Assembly (NCBI RefSeq): GCF_029223545.1
Contig: NZ_CP097870.1
Span: forward strand, 1,240,001-1,304,000
DNA length: 64,000 nt
From: Thauera sp. GDN1
Lineage (GTDB): Bacteria; Pseudomonadota; Gammaproteobacteria; Burkholderiales; Rhodocyclaceae
Direction of reading: 5' to 3'
Below the pieces are notes generated by a model. That model did not search any database. It was not told where the DNA came from and worked only from the letters and a program-made list of their open reading frames with translations. Positions within the stretch are counted from its first letter, which is position 1; every line of letters begins with the position of its first letter. The translations under genes and the position numbers were made by a program. Of this stretch, positions 20,040 through 28,302 are shown piece by piece.

Positions 20040-20048
20040 ATTCTAGCA
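20040..20048 (-). promoter_or_regulatory. Extended -10 promoter of the glyA unit
   Basis: On the minus strand the sequence reads TGCTAGAAT, an extended -10 one base off consensus. The start of transcription would be near 20033, giving a leader of about 47 bases. No convincing -35 is seen, which is normal for extended -10 promoters. Confidence 0.5.
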
Positions 20049-20062
20049 TGCAGCGCTGCCCG

Positions 20063-20095
20063 AAAAGGCAGCGCGCGCCCGGGGGCGCGCGCTGC
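20063..20095 (-). terminator. Terminator of the first TRAP operon
   Basis: GCAGCGCGCGCC (20068-20079) pairs perfectly with GGCGCGCGCTGC (20084-20095), 12 pairs with a four-base loop. On the minus strand it is followed by C and then TTTT (complement of 20063-20066). It lies 20 bases after the dctM stop. Confidence 0.8.
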
Positions 20096-20115
20096 GGTGA
20101 GGTGGAGCGCGGGGC

Positions 20116-21957
20116 TTACCAGCCGCGCTGGGGCGTCCCGAAGCCCTGCGTGGCGGCTTCGCTGCCGCTGGCGGGGGCGTTCTCGCCACCACCGCCCCGT
20201 GCGTCGCCTTGTCCCTCTCCGGCCGGTGCGTCGGTGCCGGGCGCTGGCTGGGTTTCGCCGCTGCCGCTGCCGCCGCCCCAGCTGTCGCCCTGCTGGCCCC
20301 AGCCACCGCCGTCACCGCCACCCTGGACATCGATCTGGATGGTGTCGAGGTCGACCTCCACCTTCTTGTCGAGGCTGAAGGTCACCAGGCCCGGGAACAT
20401 GATCAGTGCGACCACCATCGCGATCTGCAGGATCACGAACGGAATCGAACCGCGGTAGATGTCCATCGTCTTCACGCCCGCGACCCGCTTGCTGGTCACG
20501 CGGTCGATGAAGTCCTTCGCCGGCGCCACGCTGCGCAGGTAGAACAGCGCGAAGCCGAAGGGCGGGGTGAGGAAGGAGGTCTGCAGGTTCATCGCCAGCA
20601 GCACGCCGAACCACACCAGGTCGATGCCCATCTTGTCGGCCACCGGCGCCAGCAGCGGGATCAGGATGAAGGCGATCTCGAAGAAGTCGATGAAGAAGCC
20701 GAGGAAGAAGATCACCGTGTTCACGAACACCAGGAAGCCGATCTCGCCGCCAGGCAGCTTGTCGAACAGGTGCTCGACCCAGATCTGGCCGTCGATCGCG
20801 GTGAAGGTGAAGCTGAAGATCGTCGAGCCGATCAGGATGAACAGCACGAAGCAGGACAGGCGCGCGGTCGACTCCAGCGCGTGCTTGAGCAGGCCCATGT
20901 CGAGCTTGCCGCGCATCAGTGCCATGATCATGCCGCCGACCGCACCCATCGCACCGCCCTCGGTGGGCGTCGCCACGCCGAGGAAGATGGTGCCGAGGAC
21001 GAGGAAGATCAGCGCCAGCGGCGGGATCAGCACGAAGGTCACGCGTTCGGTGATGCGCGACAGCAGGCCCATGCCGGTGACCTTGTTCACCATCGCGGCG
21101 AAGGATGCGAACAGCGTGCCGCCGGTGAGCGCCACCACGATGGTCTCGTCCAGCGCCGGCTTCACCTCGGTGCCTTTCAGCGCGCTCATGATCTCGCCGT
21201 AGTACATGCCGAACGCGACCGAGATGATGGTGACGAACAGGCCGAACACGCCGAGCGAGCGCATGCCGGAGCTGCCATCGGGTTCGCGGTAGGTTCGCGC
21301 CTCTGGCGGCAGGGCGGGCACCAGCGACGGCTTGAAGATCGCCAGGCCGATGATGAACAGCGCGTACAGGCCGATGAGCGTGAAGGCCGGGATGAAGGCG
21401 CCCTTGTACAGGTCACCGACGCTGCGGCCGAGCTGGTCGGCGATCACGATCAGGACCAGCGAGGGCGGGACGATCTGCGCCAGGGTGCCGGAGGCGGTGA
21501 TGGCGCCGCTGGCGATCGCCGGGCTGTAGCCGTAGCGCAGCATGATCGGCAGCGAGATCAGGCCCATCGAGATCACCGACGCGGCGACCACGCCGGTGGT
21601 CGCCGCCAGCAGCGCACCGACGAAGATCACCGCGAGCGCCAGACCGCCGCGGATCGGCCCGAACACCTGGCCCACGGTGTCGAGCAGGTCCTCGGCCATG
21701 CCGCTGCGCTCGAGAATCAGGCCCATCAGCGTGAAGAAGGGAATCGCCAGCAGGGTATCGTTCTGGATGATGCCGAATACCCGCAGCGGCAGTGCCTGGA
21801 ATATGCTCGGCGAGAGCAGCCCGGCCTCCATGCCGAGGAAGCCGAACAGCAGGCCGCAGGCGGCGAGTGCGAAGGCGACCGGAAAGCCGGTGAGCAGGAA
21901 CAGCAGCAGGGACCCGAACATCATTTCGGGCGCGTGTGCGGCGAACAGTTCGATCAT
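20116..21957 (-). CDS. TRAP transporter large permease subunit (DctM type), with long Gly-rich tail
   Basis: A 613-residue many-pass membrane protein of the DctM/FcbT3 class, the ion-coupled permease of a tripartite carboxylate transporter. GAKLLA-type family segments appear as FPVAFALAACGLLFGFLG, LILERSGMAEDLLDTVGQ, TTGVVAASVISMGLISLPIML and GVATPTEGGAMGAVGG. Residues 546-613 are an extra Gly/Ser/Pro-rich tail, absent from the paralogue at 25299-26942. The start overlaps the end of dctQ by four bases (ATGA). Substrate is set by the binding protein, here of the alpha-keto-acid/aromatic-carboxylate class. Confidence 0.93.
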   Translation of the reverse strand: MIELFAAHAPEMMFGSLLLFLLTGFPVAFALAACGLLFGFLGMEAGLLSPSIFQALPLRVFGIIQNDTLLAIPFFTLMGLILERSGMAEDLLDTVGQVFGPIRGGLALAVIFVGALLAATTGVVAASVISMGLISLPIMLRYGYSPAIASGAITASGTLAQIVPPSLVLIVIADQLGRSVGDLYKGAFIPAFTLIGLYALFIIGLAIFKPSLVPALPPEARTYREPDGSSGMRSLGVFGLFVTIISVAFGMYYGEIMSALKGTEVKPALDETIVVALTGGTLFASFAAMVNKVTGMGLLSRITERVTFVLIPPLALIFLVLGTIFLGVATPTEGGAMGAVGGMIMALMRGKLDMGLLKHALESTARLSCFVLFILIGSTIFSFTFTAIDGQIWVEHLFDKLPGGEIGFLVFVNTVIFFLGFFIDFFEIAFILIPLLAPVADKMGIDLVWFGVLLAMNLQTSFLTPPFGFALFYLRSVAPAKDFIDRVTSKRVAGVKTMDIYRGSIPFVILQIAMVVALIMFPGLVTFSLDKKVEVDLDTIQIDVQGGGDGGGWGQQGDSWGGGSGSGETQPAPGTDAPAGEGQGDARGGGGENAPASGSEAATQGFGTPQRGW

Positions 21958-22556
21958 TTCTGCACCTCGCCGGCGTTGTCGTGATGGGCCTGGCCGTGCG
22001 CCCCGTCGTTGGACCCGTTTCCTTCATGCGCGCCGTGCAGCAGCGGATTGGGCGCCTTGCCCTGCAGGAAGGCGAAGCGCTTGATCAGTTCGGAGATCGC
22101 CTGCAGGCCGAGCAGGGCGAAACCGAGCGGCACCAGTGCATACACCGGCCAGCGGATCAGGCCGCCGGCATTGGACGACATCTCGCCCGAGGCGTAGGCG
22201 CCCACGACCACCGGCCAGGCGAACTGGATCATGAACCAGCACATCGGCAGCACGAACACGATGATGCCGGCGATGTCGATGAACATGCGGGTGCGCATCG
22301 ACAGCCTGGCGGCGACGACGTCGATCCGCACATGGGCGTTCTGCAGGAAGGTGTAGCCGGCGCCGAGCAGGAAGACCGCGCCGAACAGGTACCACTGGAT
22401 TTCGAGGAAGGCGTTCGAGCCGATGTTGAACGCCTTGCGTGCGATTGCGTTGGCGGCGCTGATCAGCGTCGCCGCGAGCACGAGCCAGATGATGAACTTG
22501 CCGAAGAATCGGCTCACGGCATCGACGATGCGTGAAAAGCGGAGGAGGGTATCCAT
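21954..22556 (-). CDS. TRAP transporter small permease subunit (DctQ type)
   Basis: A 200-residue four-helix membrane protein. The helices are around residues 20-40, 60-80, 93-113 and 140-160, and EIQWYLFGAVFLLGAGYTFLQNAHVRID is the DctQ signature region. It bridges the binding protein and the large permease. The C-terminus is His/Asn/Gly-rich. ATG at 22556 is preferred to a GTG at 22583. It lies downstream of a terminator-like hairpin (22585-22617), so it and dctM may be expressed less than dctP. Confidence 0.9.
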   Translation of the reverse strand: MDTLLRFSRIVDAVSRFFGKFIIWLVLAATLISAANAIARKAFNIGSNAFLEIQWYLFGAVFLLGAGYTFLQNAHVRIDVVAARLSMRTRMFIDIAGIIVFVLPMCWFMIQFAWPVVVGAYASGEMSSNAGGLIRWPVYALVPLGFALLGLQAISELIKRFAFLQGKAPNPLLHGAHEGNGSNDGAHGQAHHDNAGEVQK

Positions 22557-22584
22557 TGGGGTCGCCTGGAACCTTGCGTGCACG

Positions 22585-22617
22585 AAAAAGCCGAGCTGTG
22601 CGGGTGGCGCGCTCGGC
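22585..22617 (-). terminator. Terminator-like attenuator between dctP and dctQM
   Basis: GCCGAGC (22590-22596) pairs with GCTCGGC (22611-22617). On the minus strand a run of five T follows (complement of 22585-22589), only 29 bases before the dctQ start. It lies inside an apparent operon, so partial termination would give more binding protein than permease. Confidence 0.6.
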
Positions 22618-22660
22618 GGGATTGGATTGCAGGTGTTGCAGATGATACGGGGGTGAAGCC

Positions 22661-22687
22661 GCCGGGGAGGCGCTGGAGCCCCCCGGC
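22661..22687 (-). repeat. Stem-loop just after the dctP stop
   Basis: GCCGGGG (22661-22667) pairs with CCCCGGC (22681-22687) with a 13-base loop and no T-run. It starts 11 bases after the binding-protein stop codon and may protect the 3' end of a short dctP mRNA. Confidence 0.45.
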
Positions 22688-22697
22688 GCCGGTCGGC

Positions 22698-23780
22698 TTA
22701 CAGCTTCTGCGACGCGAGGTACTGGGCGTAGTTGCCTTCGGCGACCGACTCCCACTGCACCTGGTCCGCGAGGAAGCGGCTGTAGTCCGCGTAGATCTTC
22801 TTCCAGTTCGCGTTCTTCTCGTTGAGCTCGGCGTAGACCTCACGCGAGGCCTTGAACGCGGCGTCCATGAAGTCCTTCGGGAAGCGCGACAGCTTGGCGC
22901 CCTCGGCGACGAGCTGCTTGAGCGAGCTCGGGTTGCGGGCGTCGTAGCGGGCCTGGCAGCCGACGTGGGCCGCACGGCTGGCCTGTTCGATGATCGCCTT
23001 GTACTCGGCCGACAGGCTGTTCCACTGCTTGTCGTTGATGTAGACCGAGAACTGCGTGCTGCCCTCCCACCAGGCCGGGAAGTAGTAGTTCTGGGCGACC
23101 TTGTGCAGGCCGAGCTTGAGGTCGTCGTAGGGGCCGATCCACTCGGCGGCGTCGATCGTGCCCTTCTCCAGCGCCTGGTAGATCTCGCCGGCCGGGATGT
23201 TCTGTGGCACCGCGCCGAGCTTGGCGAGCACGCGGCCGCCGAAGCCGCCGACGCGGAACTTGAGACCCTCGAAGTCCTTCACCGACTTGATCTCCTTGCG
23301 GTACCAGCCACCCATCTGGGTGCCGGTGTTGCCGCAGGGGAAGTTGACGATGTTGAACTGGGCGTAGAACTCGCGCATCAGCTTGAGGCCGTTGCCCTCG
23401 AACATCCACGCGCTCATCGAGCGCGAGGTCATGCCGAACGGGATCGTGCAGTCGAGCGCGAAGGTCTCGTCCTTGCCGAAGAAGTAATACGGCGCGGTGT
23501 GCGCGCATTCGATCGTGCCCTGCTGGATGGCGTCGACGACGCCGAAGGCCGGCACGAGTTCGCCCGCGGGGTGCACCGAAATGGTGAATTTGCCGCCGGT
23601 CGCCTCCGAAACGTACTTGGCGAAGGCTTCGCTGGCGCCGAACACGGTGTCGAGCGACTTCGGGAAGCTGGAGGCCAGGCGCCAGCGGATCTGCTGCTGG
23701 GCGTGTACGATGGCCGGTGCGGTGCCGGCCGCCAGAATGCCGGCCATGCCGGCGCCCTGCAGGAATTTACGACGTTCCAC
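22698..23780 (-). CDS. TRAP transporter substrate-binding protein, TakP/FcbT1-like
   Basis: A 360-residue periplasmic binding protein with a twin-arginine signal (ERRKFLQGAGMAG, cleavage near VHAQ). Family motifs are WRLASSFPKSLDTVFG at the mature start, GNTGTQMGGWYRKEI, KFRVGGFGG and GTIDAAEWIGPYDD, a set typical of the alpha-keto-acid (TakP) and chloroaromatic/mannitol group rather than of C4-dicarboxylate DctP. Translation starts at a GTG with an AAGGAGA Shine-Dalgarno. It leads the dctP-dctQ-dctM operon. The exact ligand is not predictable. Confidence 0.92.
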   Translation of the reverse strand: MERRKFLQGAGMAGILAAGTAPAIVHAQQQIRWRLASSFPKSLDTVFGASEAFAKYVSEATGGKFTISVHPAGELVPAFGVVDAIQQGTIECAHTAPYYFFGKDETFALDCTIPFGMTSRSMSAWMFEGNGLKLMREFYAQFNIVNFPCGNTGTQMGGWYRKEIKSVKDFEGLKFRVGGFGGRVLAKLGAVPQNIPAGEIYQALEKGTIDAAEWIGPYDDLKLGLHKVAQNYYFPAWWEGSTQFSVYINDKQWNSLSAEYKAIIEQASRAAHVGCQARYDARNPSSLKQLVAEGAKLSRFPKDFMDAAFKASREVYAELNEKNANWKKIYADYSRFLADQVQWESVAEGNYAQYLASQKL

Positions 23781-23823
23781 GGTGTCTCCTTGTCACGTGT
23801 GAGGAATCCAAAGCGTCGATGGG

Positions 23824-23829
23824 ATTATA
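23824..23829 (-). promoter_or_regulatory. -10 element of the first TRAP operon
   Basis: A perfect TATAAT on the minus strand, 43 bases before the dctP GTG. No recognisable -35, which would fit an activator-dependent promoter. The second dctP gene has the same CTATAATC context (28234-28239). Confidence 0.45.
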
Positions 23830-23906
23830 GGGAGCGTTGATCTGTCGCCGGAATCCACGGAAAACCCTAATACTGGCCGCTTCCGACATTTTTGATTCAG
23901 TTGTCA

Positions 23907-24581
23907 TCAGGTGTGCGGCAGCTCGTCCAGTGCGCCGCGGAGGTGGCTTTCGTCGGCCCAGGCCAGCAGGTGCCAGCTGCCTGCGGTGTGCTCGATCCAG
24001 TTCAGTGCGGCGTTGGGGATCGCGAAGTCGCGTGCGGCTTCCAGTCCCTTGCCGCTTGCCAGGCGATGCACGATGTCGAGCACGCCGCCGTGGGTGACCA
24101 CCACCACCGCCTCTCCCTTGTGCCGGTGCGCGATCTCCTCGAGCGCCGCATGGATCCGTGTGGCCAGGTCCGTCAGGCTTTCGCCGCGCTCGGGCAGCGC
24201 GAACTGCGGCTCGCGGGCCTTGAAGCGGCGGAAGCAGTCCGGGTGGCGGCTCTCGGCCTCGTCGTGGGTGAGCCCCTGGAAGTGGCCGTAGTGGCGTTCG
24301 CGCAGGCGTGCGTCGTGGTTCGTGGGCAGCGCGTGCACGCGGGCGATCGCCGCCGCGGTCTGGCTGGCGCGCTGAAGATCGCTGCTGTAGAGCGCGGAGA
24401 AGCGCAGGCCTGCGCGCGCGAGCGTGCGCGCGGTCGCCTCGGCCTGGCTCAGGCCGGTGTCGTTGAGGGGGATGTCGATGTGCCCCTGCAGCCTGTGCTC
24501 GGTGTTCCAGGCGGTTTCGCCGTGACGCACCAGGCAGATGCGGCACGAGTCGGATGAGATTGGTGTCTGTCGCGATTTCAT
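23907..24581 (-). CDS. Histidine phosphatase family protein (phosphoglycerate-mutase-like)
   Basis: A 224-residue protein of the two-histidine phosphatase superfamily. The catalytic RHG motif is in ICLVRHGETAWNTEHR, the second histidine in VVVVTHGGVLDIVHR, and the acidic residue region is LRERHYGHFQGL. Length and GHFQG motif fit the cobalamin CobC/GpmB-like branch, but no cobalamin genes adjoin it, so the substrate is open. It lies between the two TRAP systems, divergent from the second. ATG at 24581; an upstream ATG at 24596 is also possible. Confidence 0.87.
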   Translation of the reverse strand: MKSRQTPISSDSCRICLVRHGETAWNTEHRLQGHIDIPLNDTGLSQAEATARTLARAGLRFSALYSSDLQRASQTAAAIARVHALPTNHDARLRERHYGHFQGLTHDEAESRHPDCFRRFKAREPQFALPERGESLTDLATRIHAALEEIAHRHKGEAVVVVTHGGVLDIVHRLASGKGLEAARDFAIPNAALNWIEHTAGSWHLLAWADESHLRGALDELPHT

Positions 24582-24620
24582 CGTTTTATGGGGCATCCCG
24601 CGCGGGATCGTGCCCCTGTA

Positions 24621-24629
24621 TGGGATAAT
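24621..24629 (+). promoter_or_regulatory. Extended -10 upstream of the second dctQ
   Basis: TGGGATAAT is TG plus one base plus GATAAT, about 80 bases before the dctQ GTG. The 80-base leader contains a Shine-Dalgarno GGAG (24698-24701) seven bases before the start. Confidence 0.45.
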
Positions 24630-24708
24630 TCGGCTTTCCGATCGTTCATGTGCGCCCCTTGCGGGCGCCGGGGCTGCGTTGCGCGGCCCCTCGTCGTGGA
24701 GTCCTTTC

Positions 24709-25302
24709 GTGTCCTCTCTGCTGCGCTTATCCCGCTTGATCGACTGGATCAATGAACGGGTCGGCCGTAGCGTGATGTGGCTGGTGCTGATCGCGGTCGT
24801 GATCAGCGCCGGCAACGCGCTCGTCCGCAAGCTGTTTAACACAAGTTCCAATGCCCTGCTCGAGATCCAGTGGTACCTGTTCGCGGCGATCTTCATGCTC
24901 GCCGCAGGCTACACCTTCCTGCGCAACGAGCATGTGCGCATCGACATCCTGACCAGCCGGTTGTCGCCGCGCGGGCAGAACATCGTCGACATCCTCGGCA
25001 TCCTGTTCTTCCTGCTGCCGATGGCCGGGCTGATCCTGTGGCTGTCGTGGCCGATCGTGATGATGTCGGTCGCTTCGGGCGAGATGTCGCAGAACCCGGG
25101 CGGTCTGATCCGCTGGCCGGTGAAGATGCTGCTGCCGCTCGGTCTCGCCCTGCTCGTGCTGCAGGCCTTGTCCGAGCTGATCAAGCGCGTCGCCTTCCTG
25201 ACCGGACATGGCCCCAATCCGCTGCAGAAGAAATCGGTGGGCGCGGCGACCGGGGATCTGGTCGCGGCGATCAAGGCGCAGCGCGAGGGGGGCGCGAAAT
25301 GA
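24709..25302 (+). CDS. TRAP transporter small permease subunit (DctQ type), second system
   Basis: A 197-residue four-helix DctQ protein. EIQWYLFAAIFMLAAGYTFLRNEHVRID is nearly the same as in the first system (21954-22556), as is the GLIRWPV...ISELIKR/ALSELIKR C-terminal helix. The start is a GTG at 24709 with GGAG upstream. Its stop overlaps the dctM start (ATGA). Confidence 0.9.
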   Translation: MSSLLRLSRLIDWINERVGRSVMWLVLIAVVISAGNALVRKLFNTSSNALLEIQWYLFAAIFMLAAGYTFLRNEHVRIDILTSRLSPRGQNIVDILGILFFLLPMAGLILWLSWPIVMMSVASGEMSQNPGGLIRWPVKMLLPLGLALLVLQALSELIKRVAFLTGHGPNPLQKKSVGAATGDLVAAIKAQREGGAK

Positions 25303-26942
25303 CCGAGTTCGTCATCGCCAACATGGCGCCGCTGATGTTCGCGTCCATGGTGCTGTTCCTGCTGTTCGGCTTCCCGGTCGCGTTCGCGCTCGCGGCCAAC
25401 GGCATCCTGTTCGGGCTGATCGGCATCGAGCTCGGCCTGCTCCATGGCGCGCTGTTCCAGGCGCTGCCCGAGCGCATCTTCGGCATCATGGCCAACGACA
25501 CCCTGCTCGCGGTGCCGTTCTTCACCTTCATGGGCCTGATCCTGGAGCGCAGCGGCATGGCCGAGGACCTGCTCGACACCATCGGCCAGCTGTTCGGGCC
25601 GATCCGCGGCGGCCTGGCGTTCGCGGTGATCTTCGTCGGCGCGCTGCTCGCGGCGACGACCGGCGTGGTGGCGGCCTCGGTGATCTCGATGGGCCTGATC
25701 TCGCTGCCGATCATGCTGCGCTACGGCTACGACCACCGTCTGGCCACCGGCGTGATCGCCGCCTCGGGTACGCTGGCGCAGATCATCCCGCCCTCGCTGG
25801 TGCTGATCGTGATGGCCGACCAGCTCGGCCGCAGCGTCGGCGACATGTACCAGGGCGCGTTGCTGCCCGGCCTGGTGCTCACCAGCATGTACGTGGGCTA
25901 CGTTGCGCTCGTGGCGATCTTCCGGCCGTCCTTTGCGCCGGCGATGCCGCTGGAGGCGCGCACGCTGCGCGAAGCCGACGGCTCGAGCGGCCTGCGTTCG
26001 CTGGCCGTGCTCACCGCGGTGTCGGTCGCCGGTGCGTGGCTGTTCGCCAGCCAGGTCTATCGTGCCGACGCGCCGCGCGACGAGGTGGTGGTGGTGTCGG
26101 CCATGGTCGGCATCGGCATCGCCTTCGTGACGGCGATGGTCAACCGGCTGTTCGGCATCGGCCTGCTGTCGCGCATGGCCGAACGCGTCACCTTCGTGCT
26201 GATCCCGCCGCTCGGGCTGATCTTCCTCGTGCTCGGCACCATCTTCATCGGCGTGGCCACGCCGACCGAGGGCGGCGCGATGGGTGCGCTCGGCGCGGTG
26301 CTGATGGCGCTGGCGCGCAAGCGTCTGTCCATGCCACTGCTCAAGCAGGCGATGGATTCGACCACCAAGCTGTCGTGCTTCGTGGTCTTCATCCTCATCG
26401 GCTCGAGCGTGTTCGGCCTCACCTTCCGCGGCGTCAACGGCGACCTGTGGGTCGAGCACCTGATGACCTCGCTGCCGGGCGGCCAGACCGGTTTCCTGGT
26501 GGCGGTGAACCTGCTGGTGTTCGTGCTCGCGTTCTTCCTCGACTACTTCGAGCTCGCCTTCATCATCGTGCCGCTGCTGGCCCCGGTGGCGGACAAGCTC
26601 GGCATCGACCTGATCTGGTTCGGCGTGCTGCTCGCGGTGAACATGCAGACCTCCTTCCTGCACCCGCCCTTCGGCTTCGCGCTGTTCTTCCTGCGCTCGG
26701 TGGCGTCGGAGAAGGTCAAGACGGCGTCGATCTACTGGGGCGCGGTGCCCTTCGTGATCATCCAGCTCGTCATGGTCGGCCTGATCATCGCCTTCCCGGG
26801 GCTGGTGTCCTACGGGGACGCGGGGGCCAAGCCGGCGGAGCAGCAGGAACTCAACCTCGACCAGTTGCTGCAGGGCGCCGGCGGCGCAGCGCCGGCCAGC
26901 GAAGGTAACGCCGACCTCATGCGCCAGCTGCAGGGCAACTGA
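25299..26942 (+). CDS. TRAP transporter large permease subunit (DctM type), second system
   Basis: A 547-residue polytopic permease, closely similar along its length to the DctM at 20116-21957: FPVAFALAANGILFGLIG, LERSGMAEDLLDTIGQLFGPI, TTGVVAASVISMGLISL and GVATPTEGGAMGALGA. It has a shorter, Gln/Asn-containing tail instead of the Gly-rich one. It is followed by a symmetrical bidirectional terminator, beyond which its likely binding protein is encoded on the other strand. Confidence 0.93.
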   Translation: MTEFVIANMAPLMFASMVLFLLFGFPVAFALAANGILFGLIGIELGLLHGALFQALPERIFGIMANDTLLAVPFFTFMGLILERSGMAEDLLDTIGQLFGPIRGGLAFAVIFVGALLAATTGVVAASVISMGLISLPIMLRYGYDHRLATGVIAASGTLAQIIPPSLVLIVMADQLGRSVGDMYQGALLPGLVLTSMYVGYVALVAIFRPSFAPAMPLEARTLREADGSSGLRSLAVLTAVSVAGAWLFASQVYRADAPRDEVVVVSAMVGIGIAFVTAMVNRLFGIGLLSRMAERVTFVLIPPLGLIFLVLGTIFIGVATPTEGGAMGALGAVLMALARKRLSMPLLKQAMDSTTKLSCFVVFILIGSSVFGLTFRGVNGDLWVEHLMTSLPGGQTGFLVAVNLLVFVLAFFLDYFELAFIIVPLLAPVADKLGIDLIWFGVLLAVNMQTSFLHPPFGFALFFLRSVASEKVKTASIYWGAVPFVIIQLVMVGLIIAFPGLVSYGDAGAKPAEQQELNLDQLLQGAGGAAPASEGNADLMRQLQGN

Positions 26943-26956
26943 GCTTCATCGACAGG

Positions 26957-26993
26957 CAACGAAAAAGCCGGGCTTGCCCCGGCTTTTTCGTTG
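26957..26993. terminator. Bidirectional terminator between dctM and the second dctP
   Basis: A perfect 16-base inverted repeat, CAACGAAAAAGCCGGG (26957-26972) and its complement (26978-26993), with a five-base loop. The stem's GC core is flanked by five A on one side and five T on the other, so it works for dctM rightward and, less directly, for transcripts from dctP leftward. Confidence 0.9.
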
Positions 26994-27091
26994 CGCAGAG
27001 GGTGGAAGTTCGCGCCTTCCGCCACCCCTGCGCAACCGATGTCTCGGCCCCGCAGGCGCGGCGGACGTTGCGATTCCCGCCCTCGCGACGT

Positions 27092-28195
27092 TCAGCGCAC
27101 CGACTGCATGAAGCGGTCGAAGCCCGCCTCGGCGACGCTGAACCAGGCGTTCTGCGACTTGCGATACTTCTCGAACTCGGTGTAGATCTTGGCCCAGGCC
27201 GGGTTCTTGGCGGCTTCCTCGGCGTACAGCTCGCGCGACACGTCGTAGGCCTTCTTCATGATCTCGTTGGAGAAGCTCTGCAGCTTCACGCCCTGCGCCA
27301 GCAGGCGGGCGAGCGCCTGCGGGTTCTTGTGGTCGTACATCGCGGTCATCTGGATGTGCGCCTCGCGCGAGGCGGCGCGGAACGCGGCCTGGTATTCCTT
27401 CGGCAGCTTGTCCCATTCGGCCTTGTTCACATAGAAGTGAACGGCGGGACCCGGCTCCCACCAGCCCGGCGAGTAGTAGTGCGGCGCGACCTTGTAGAAG
27501 CCGAGCTTCTCGTCGTCGTACGGAGCGACCCATTCGGCGGCGTCGATCGTGCCCTTCTCGAGCGAGGGATAGATGTCCGAACCGGCGATCTGCTGCGGGA
27601 TGGCGCCCATCCGCGACAGGATCTCGCCGCCGATGCCGGCGATGCGGATCTTCAGACCCTTGATGTCGTCCAGGGTGTTGATCTGCTTGCGGTACCAGCC
27701 GCCCATCTGCACGCCGGTGTTGCCGCCGAGGAAGGAGTACACGTTGTAGTTGCTGTAGAACTCGTCGAGCAGTTCCTGGCCGCCGCCGCCGATGACCCAG
27801 GCGTCCATCTGGCGGGCGTTGAGGCCGAAGGGGATGGCGGTGCCGAAGGCGAAGGTCTTGTCCTTGCCGACGTAGTAGTACGAGCACGAGTGGCACATCT
27901 CGACGGTACCCTGCTGCACGGCGTCGAGCGCCTGCAGGCCGGGCACGATTTCGCCGGCGGGGAACACGCGGATGTCGAACTTGCCGCCGGTGATTTCGCG
28001 CAGGCGGTTGGTCAGCAGCTCGGCGCTGCCGAACAGCGTGTCGATGCTCTTCGGGAAGCTCGAGGTCATGCGCCACTTGATTTCGGGCAGACCGGTCTGC
28101 ACCGCGGGGGCGGCGACCGCGGCGGTCGAGGCGACACCGGCGGCGCCGGCAGCCAGGCCGACACCGGCCTTCTTGAGGAATGAACGACGTTCCAC
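27092..28195 (-). CDS. TRAP transporter substrate-binding protein, TakP/FcbT1-like, second system
   Basis: A 367-residue periplasmic binding protein with a twin-arginine signal (ERRSFLKKAGVGLAAGAAG). It shares with the first one WRMTSSFPKSIDTLFG, GNTGVQMGGWYRKQI, GTIDAAEWVAPYDDEKLG and the final NAWFSVAEAGFDRFMQS type end. Start is a GTG with AAGGAGA upstream; the leader and first four codons are almost base-for-base those of the paralogue. It converges on its probable permease genes instead of leading them. Confidence 0.92.
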   Translation of the reverse strand: MERRSFLKKAGVGLAAGAAGVASTAAVAAPAVQTGLPEIKWRMTSSFPKSIDTLFGSAELLTNRLREITGGKFDIRVFPAGEIVPGLQALDAVQQGTVEMCHSCSYYYVGKDKTFAFGTAIPFGLNARQMDAWVIGGGGQELLDEFYSNYNVYSFLGGNTGVQMGGWYRKQINTLDDIKGLKIRIAGIGGEILSRMGAIPQQIAGSDIYPSLEKGTIDAAEWVAPYDDEKLGFYKVAPHYYSPGWWEPGPAVHFYVNKAEWDKLPKEYQAAFRAASREAHIQMTAMYDHKNPQALARLLAQGVKLQSFSNEIMKKAYDVSRELYAEEAAKNPAWAKIYTEFEKYRKSQNAWFSVAEAGFDRFMQSVR

Positions 28196-28233
28196 GATTT
28201 CTCCTTGCGAGTGGCGTGTAATTACAGCGAACG

Positions 28234-28239
28234 ATTATA
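28234..28239 (-). promoter_or_regulatory. -10 element of the second dctP
   Basis: A perfect TATAAT on the minus strand, 38 bases before the GTG start, in the same CTATAATC context as the first dctP gene. No clear -35. Confidence 0.45.
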
Positions 28240-28302
28240 GACCCCGATCACGGTGCGGGGCGCCTCCATCCCGGCGGAATCAGGGTATCTCCCAATGCCG
28301 GC

